From Chelydra serpentina (taxonomy: Eukaryota; Chordata; Testudines; Chelydridae): a DNA stretch of 64,000 bases. Under the pieces are notes generated by a model, which was given only the letters and a program-made list of their open reading frames with translations, searched no databases and was not told the origin of the DNA. Positions 58,067-64,000 of the stretch are shown here, one piece after another. Location: NCBI GenBank assembly GCA_037349315.1, contig JBAIAC010000164.1, positions 186,001 through 250,000 on the forward strand, in the 5' to 3' direction. A program made the position numbers and the translations under genes. Within the stretch, counting starts at the first letter, position 1, and every line of letters begins with the position of its first letter.

Positions 58067-58744
58067 ACCTGGCGAAAGAGCCTCTCCTGTGTGCCACTGA
58101 TGCTTGGCAAATGACTCACCCCCACAGCGCTCAGGAGCTGGCTGGAGAGGCCGGAGGCAGCCTGTCAGCTGTGAGCAGAGACAGGTCCCCAGAGTGACTG
58201 ACAGGTGGGGACCTGGGCTCCACATCCCAGCCTGAGGTGGCTCAAACCCCATCTCTGCCCTCAGAGAAGGGAAATGAAAATCAGTGACCCTAATGGCAAA
58301 CGTGACCCCCGAAGGAAGGAGACAGCTCCTTCGAACGCACAGTTTGGGTTGTTCCTGCTACGCACTGAGGGTTTGTTGCTGCTTCTGATTCCAGTCCTTG
58401 GGCTCTGCCCGGACAAGGAAGGATTCAGGCTGTCACTCAAGGGAAGACGGGAGATGATTTTTTTGACGGCTGCCTCGTCTTAAGGGTGTTTGTCGGCCAC
58501 CTTCTAAGCTAGTGGGTGCTGGGTAGACGCAGGCAGCCCGCGCTCCTGGGTCTCTCCTGAGGAAATAAAGTTTGTACACAAAACCCCAAAGCTTTTCACC
58601 GATCGAAGGGAAAGGAAATGGCCACAAGAGGGCGCCAGGACATAAGGAAGGTCACACAACCCCATTCTTAGGGGGAGCCATTGTTTTGTATCAAGGTCCA
58701 GAATTGTTGGTCAAGATCTAGTCAATGTGGTTTATCCAGTGTGG
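58067..58744. other. No gene seen
   Basis: Mixed-composition sequence with no recognised repeat or RNA. Confidence 0.45.
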
Positions 58745-58830
58745 GGTCCAGTGGCACAAAGGGTTAATGCGCAGTACTTATAGGGCAGTGATGCATGGAG
58801 TGATTGTGAGTTCCAGCCTCATCTAGAGCA
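58745..58830 (+). pseudogene. Intron-containing tRNA-Ile (TAT) pseudogene
   Basis: It has the TAT anticodon context (acttata), an intron-like insertion after it (gggcagtgatgcatgg) and a T arm resembling tRNA-Ile-TAT. The 3' part of the anticodon arm is missing and the T loop is altered (gagttccagcctc). Confidence 0.7.
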
Positions 58831-60041
58831 CTGGTTTTGGGAGATCTGACAGCAGCCTTCAGTGGAGTGAAAGGAGAAACCCCCAGCGCTGCACTGAGCT
58901 CCAGGCTGGTTCATCGGGCGTGGGGGGAATTGACTTCTCAGCTGCTGAGCAGGGAGCCAGGGCACTTCTCTGGGAATGAGGGTTCCCAGCTGCTTCATTG
59001 CCCCCTGGGGCCCTGCCGGCTGAGACTGTCCCTGAGGCCAGGCAGCGGCTCAGTGAGCTTTCCTGGGGTCGCTGGCAGGGCAGGAATATCCCACGCTAAG
59101 GGCCTGAGTTCAGCCACCGGGAAAAGCAGCAGCTTTGCTCCCCCCTTCTAAACAGAGCTCCCAGGCCGTGGTTCTCAGCCAGGGGTCCAGAGCCCCCGGG
59201 GGGGGGGGCAGTGAGCAGGTTTCAGGGGGGGATTTGCCAAACTAAACCAGCCAGCAGGGCCGGCGTTAGACAGTCGTTGTGGCACAGGTGGGCTGTGGAG
59301 TTTTTATACCATGTTGGGCGGGGGCCACAGAAAGAACAAGGCTGGGAACCCGGCTCCAGGGGATCCCGGAGAATAAAGACTCCGTCCCACTCGGTGCTGC
59401 CAACGCTCCTGATTTTGCCTTGAGTCTGATGAGAATTGTTGTTTTCCTTGAAGCCCCAGCTCCTGGAGTCAGGTGGAGACGTGATGATTTCAGCCTTCGC
59501 TCTTAAAGACACAGGACGTTGTCTCCCCACTGCACCCTAAAGGCTCATCAAGCAGAAGGCAAATAAAAAGATCCCAAATCTATTAATTTTACACAATCTC
59601 AGGATTTCAAAGCCCATCTCGTGATTTTCGGTGAGCCTGGCTCAGGGTTTTTGAACGTTTGGGGTTCATCGTTCTGCAGCCTGAGAGCCGGGCCCCCTCC
59701 TTCCCATCCAGCGTCCCCAGACTGTCCTAAAGCATTAACTCTTTCCTCTCCGTCACGCCGCTGTAACGCAGCTGGGAATCCCCATTCCTAGACGGGCTTT
59801 TCCACACACAGTGAATCCCCCACAGGGCTGAGTCCCCACAGGGCTGTTCTGGGGGCTCCAGTCCCCCAGCCCAGGACAGACGGGGCAGTAACCTCACATC
59901 ACCCCTCTGTGACTCCCAGGGGTCCTGCAAGGACAGCAGCTCCATGCTGGGCTCTAGGCCCCCCCCAAAGCACCTGGGGGGAGGAGGCAGTTCAACTCCC
60001 ATGTCAGGGGCTCCTGCTGCCTGGAGATGACCAGATGCTCA
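58831..60041. other. No gene seen
   Basis: Mixed-composition sequence. Several short open frames but no family feature, RNA or clear repeat that I can name. Confidence 0.45.
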
Positions 60042-60440
60042 CAGCCCCTCCCCCTCACACTGACTCCCCCATGGACCCTCCCCCTCATACTGACACCCCC
60101 ATGGACCCTCCCCCTCACAGCCCCTCCCCCTCACACTGACTCCCCCATGGATCCTCCCCCTCACACTGACACCCCCATGGACCCTCCCCCTCACAGCCCC
60201 TCCCCCTCACACTGACTCCCCCATGGACCCTCCCCCTCACAGCCCCTCCCCCTCACACTGACTCCCCCATGGACCCTCCCCATCACAGCCCCTCCCCCTC
60301 GCACTGACTCCCCCATGGACCCTCCCCCTCACAGCCCCTCCCCTCACAGAGACACCCCCATGGACCCTCCCCCTCACAGCCCCTCCCCCTCACACTGACA
60401 CCCCCATGGACTCTCCCCCTCACAGCCTCTCCCCTCACTC
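60042..60440 (+). repeat. C-rich minisatellite of 46-bp and 30-bp units
   Basis: Units begin cagcccctccccctcacact and contain gactcccccatggaccctcc. Start-to-start distances are 76, 76, 46, 46, 46, 45 and 46, so some units carry an extra 30-bp half-repeat. Confidence 0.92.
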
Positions 60441-60905
60441 ACGGAGGGACTTGTTCGCTGGGCTCTGACATTACAAACCCAGGGGGGAGGTTTCTGAGGA
60501 TTTATTCCCTGAGCCCCTCCCCCTCTCACCGCTCCCCTGAGTGCAGAGGGGCTGGGCTCAGGCAGCCAGTTTCACCCAGGGATTTCCCAGCCCAGGCCCC
60601 CGAGTCTCCTCTGCCCGTATCTACCAGTGACACTGGCGTGGGCGGCGGCTACAAGGGGCTCGGGGAGGCTGAGCCTCCCCAAACTGGGCAAGAAATGCTG
60701 GTGGGACACACCCCCCTTGGAGGGGGGCTGGGCCGCTGCCTTGGGACAGACCCTCCCGAGGAATGGGGGAGCCACCGGCACAGAGACCTCATGCACAGGC
60801 CTGGCTCTCGCCTTCAGCCCAGGCAGCCAGAGGGGCCGGGGAGCTCCCTGGCAGTCCCACACCTTGGCACACCCAGTAGTGTTAGGTGGCAAAATAGCTG
60901 CCCCA

Positions 60906-60976
60906 AGGTCCCACCGAGACTAGACTTTGCATCGCAGAATTTAAAGCCCTGAGTGCTGCCCTTACACCATGGGACC
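60906..60976 (-). pseudogene. tRNA-Gln-type pseudogene with anticodon TTA
   Basis: Acceptor ggtccca/tgggacc and the start tggtgtaa match tRNA-Gln. The anticodon loop is ctttaaa, anticodon TTA (would read stop codon UAA) in place of TTG. The T arm no longer pairs and one D-loop base is missing. Confidence 0.72.
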
Positions 60977-62494
60977 AGCGGAAAGCACCTTGTGTTCATC
61001 TGACTTCTAGTGTAGAAGAGCCTGGGCGGACAATTTTTTGCCTCCCTTGCTCAAGACCTATATGGTGTCTCTGGCCAGCCCTGCATTTTCTCAACAAGTC
61101 GGCACGCAGCGGTTTGCTGTAGACCCAGAAGCCTTTCTTCCTCCAGACTGTGAGGCCAGTGGGCATGTGAGGAAGTTGCCCCTTCAGTCCCAGGCAGTGA
61201 ATGGCCCTTCCTAGGAAAGCCCAAGTCCTGAAAAGAAATTACTAGCGTCAAGGAGAGTTCTGAAGAACTGATTTTCGGGGAAGATGATACCTTCTATACT
61301 TGACCAGAGACTTGAACCTGCTCCTCCATCTGGCACCCTGAGGCGTTCTTCTTTTTTTAGTTCAATATCAGATCCAGGAGAAAACGCTGCTCTACAACGA
61401 AAAACAAAACCACACACAGAAATGCCATTGGAAATACAAATAACGGACAATGCAATCCCCATCACAGGATGGTATCTAGGTCTGGATTACATTTTTGTGG
61501 GCCCGGCACCAAACCTATTTCTGAGGCCCCCTGTGCAATGAAGGGGCCAGGGGCAAGAACACAATGTCATTGACAATTATTTGTGACAAGTTTGGTTTGG
61601 GGCGGGGACTGGGCCAGTTTTCATCAGAGAAACAAAAAATGTTGACTGGCTTTCCTCTAGCCCTGTTCCTGCTCTTCTATGGGAAGCACATTGCCCTGAC
61701 TAGCCAGCAGGCGGGGCAATTCTAGGGGGCACAGCAATGGGGGGGCATGGACCCATCAGTTTTAAAAGGAGGGCTCTGCTATTCCCATGGATACGTCTCA
61801 CGTCACCGTGGTTCTGCTGCAGCCCCAGGTAAGCAATGGGTTCGGGTTGCTGGTTACAGATTTCCTCTTTCCCCATCCCCGCCCCACGCGTCCAGCCTGC
61901 AGGAGGGAAGGGCTGGCCCGAGAGCCGTGTTAACATCATCCTGTCAACACTGCGATGTTAGCAGGATGTCCCTGCCTGTGCACACAGCGAGCTGGATGCA
62001 TCGTTCTCGGGGCAGAGGCTAGTCAGGCGCGGGGGGAGACCACACGCTCAGCCATCTCGGAGAGACTTGGGGACAAAGGGTCAGAAGAAGCTCTCAAGGA
62101 CTAATTTTTTAAAATAATTTTTATCAGTGAATTGGGAGAAAACATCCAATCACTGCTGATAAGATTGGTGGGTGACAAAATACCGGCAGAGTGGTAATTA
62201 CTGGTGAGGAGAGGGCAGTGATACAGAGCGATCTGCCTCATTCGGCAAGCTGGGCCCATTTAAAGGAAACAAGTTTGACCAGAGCCAAATGCAAAGTCCG
62301 ATACCTAGCAACAAGGCATGCCGGCCACACCTACAGAATGGGGAAGTGTATCCAGGAAAGCAGTTACTCTGGAAAGGATTGAGGGGCCGTAGTGGAGAAG
62401 CCACTCAACATGAGCTCCCAGTGTGGTGAACAGGGCTAAAGCCATCATGAGATGTTTGAGCAGAGCCGTGTGTAGGATGGGGGCGGGGGACACA
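60977..62494. other. No gene seen
   Basis: Mixed sequence. A segment around 61490-61740 (gggcccggcacc, ggggccagggg) may be a decayed DNA element but could not be assigned. Confidence 0.4.
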
Positions 62495-63180
62495 CAGCAT
62501 CAGTGAGACTGATATTGGAATACTGCATCCAGTTTTGGTGTCCTCATTTGAAAGAGATGTTGAGAAATTGGAGCTGGGGCAGCAAAGAGCCACCAAATGT
62601 TCTGAGGTCTGGACAAAAATGCCTTCGAGTGAGCTATTGAAAGAGCTCCACCTGTTTAGCTTATCAAAAGAAGATTGAAAGGTGACTTCCTTGAAATGTT
62701 GAAGTGCCTTAATGGAGGACTTCAATAGCTGAGACATAGGTGAGAGGATTATTCCAGCACTGGGTGGGTGAGATTCTGTGGCCTGCATTGTGCAGGAGGT
62801 CAGACTAGATGATCATAATGGTCCCTTCTGACCTTAAAGTCTATGAGTCTATGAGAGAAAATATTGGGTATTAAAGGGCTCTTTAATCTAGCAGAGAAAG
62901 ACATAACAAAACCCAATGGCTGGAAGGTAAAAAGAGACAACTTACAAATAAGGGAGGATTATTCAACAGCGAGGATGATTCACCACAGGAACAAGGTACC
63001 AAGGGAAGTGGTGGGTTCTCCATCTCTTGATGTCATTTAATGAAGACTAGATGCCTTTCTGGAATGTGTTTGCCCAAAAAGTAGCTCTTGTGGTACGCAG
63101 GAGGCCTGTGATATGCAGGGGGTCAGATTAGATGCTCTAATGGTCTTTTCTGACCATAAAGTCTACTAATTTCTGAAAAA
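62495..63180 (+). mobile_element. Two adjacent old CR1 3' ends
   Basis: Two successive tails, each ending in the phrase gtcagactagatgatcataatggtcccttctgacc (to about 62860) or its decayed form (to about 63170). The second contains ttaatctagcagagaaagacataac, also seen at 11860. No coding capacity is left. Confidence 0.8.
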
Positions 63181-63329
63181 GTGAGTGGAGCATTGGGAGC
63201 AGCCCCTGATGTTTTCCTGTCTAGCCGGCTTGCTTCCTAGAATGGACACTCATTGAGTGGGGTGATCCCCAGGGAGTAGCTCAAACCTCCCAAGTGTCTG
63301 GCCAGCGGCAGGACATTAGCACTGCAGGG

Positions 63330-63640
63330 GAGGGAGGGGTGTGGCAGTGACATCACAAAGGCCTTTTGCAGGACCTCGGCCTATTGGTCAAAGGTGGTGG
63401 GAGGCGGTGACCTCACAGAGAGATGCTGACATCAGCCAGGCCAGGCCAGGGGCGCAGGGCCAGGGAAACCTCGGAGACCCCCGTGGCTTTGCTTCAGCAA
63501 GTCTCCTTGTCGGGTCTCTCTCAGAGGACTGAGAGAGTATTAGGGGTCACGGACGTGAGCGCGAGGAGGAACCTCTTTGGAGTTTTCTCCTTTCCTTTTA
63601 CGGACTTTCCTAGAAAACAGACGTCCCTGGTTAGACGGTA
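63330..63640 (+). promoter_or_regulatory. Promoter-like segment and possible non-coding first exon
   Basis: Contains gtgacatcacaaag (CRE-like), ctattggtcaaagg (inverted CCAAT), gtgacctcac and gctgacatcag within about 100 bases, and then a strong donor-like sequence gacG|GTAAGAG near 63637. No protein family is recognised. It could also be a repeat-borne promoter. Confidence 0.35.
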
Positions 63641-64000
63641 AGAGCCTCCGAGAGGTTTGGAACCTGTTCAGTCTGATCCATCTGGTGCCAGCTGAATTCT
63701 AGGCATGGAAAACAGTAGCTTCAGGTGGCAGAATTTTATTCCCCACTTGGGATTTTGTCCCTCAGAATCACTGGGGACATTAGGGTTTGTCCTTTTTGTT
63801 TGACCTTTTCCTCCATCCCTCCCTCCTTTCTCTTCACCTCTTACTTCTTTTGTCATTTCCCCTGTTCCCCTCCCAGCACCAGGAGAGGTGTCGGGGTGTG
63901 TGTGTCTGGTGGGGAGTGCTCTGCAGTTCCCATTGTGGGCGATCTACCCAGAAATGTGGGGCTGAAATAGTGCTCGGACAGTGACCCCCATCGGTGACCT
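63641..64000. other. No gene seen to the window edge
   Basis: Pyrimidine-rich sequence, possibly intron downstream of the candidate exon. Nothing firm. Confidence 0.4.

Overview
The window looks like nuclear DNA of a sauropsid, most likely a turtle; this is inferred from repeat content and not proven. CR1 LINEs dominate. A tRNA-derived SINE shares its 3' tail with CR1. Old MIR-type SINEs, hAT-like elements, solo LTRs and a Ty3/gypsy-class element are also present. No bacterial feature, operon or CRISPR array was seen.

One protein-coding gene is well supported: a TRIM71/LIN-41-like gene on the + strand with coding exons at 9837-10079, 20277-20444, 25058-25192 and 27434-28885. All junctions are GT/AG and phase 0, giving a 665-residue open frame. 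It carries a complete B-box 2, a coiled coil, a filamin repeat and six NHL repeats. No RING or B-box 1 is visible, although the first exon of ordinary vertebrate TRIM71 encodes both. Many CGN arginine codons of the family have become Cys or His. One is the position equivalent to human R796, the site of a hydrocephalus allele. I read the locus as a divergent TRIM71 paralogue, possibly RING-less. Its 3' UTR of about 4.6 kb still has two let-7 8-mer sites and one miR-125 8-mer site just after the stop. A second copy of the exon 1 tail and its donor lies at 2234-2680.

Layout: 1-9400 is repeats (CR1, hAT-like pieces, a solo LTR) plus the stray exon 1 copy. 9400-33530 is the TRIM71-like gene, whose introns hold CR1, SINE, hAT and hammerhead-motif repeats. 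33530-38980 holds a MIR-like relic, two solo LTRs with target-site duplications, and CR1 tails. 38985-44561 is an inactivated Gmr1-like Ty3/gypsy element with integrase upstream of reverse transcriptase and two LTRs whose U3 parts differ. 45500-61000 is a loose cluster of ten tRNA-type loci on both strands. Four look like plausible genes (Ala-CGC, Ser-GCT, Arg-TCG, Gly-TCC), one is borderline (Lys-TTT) and five are decayed. Among these lie three minisatellites (57, 68 and 46/30 bp units) and GC-rich dispersed repeats. 61000-64000 is CR1 tails and a promoter-like segment cut off near the window edge.

All alignments to known families are from memory. Exon boundaries, motif positions and repeat periods were read directly from the sequence.
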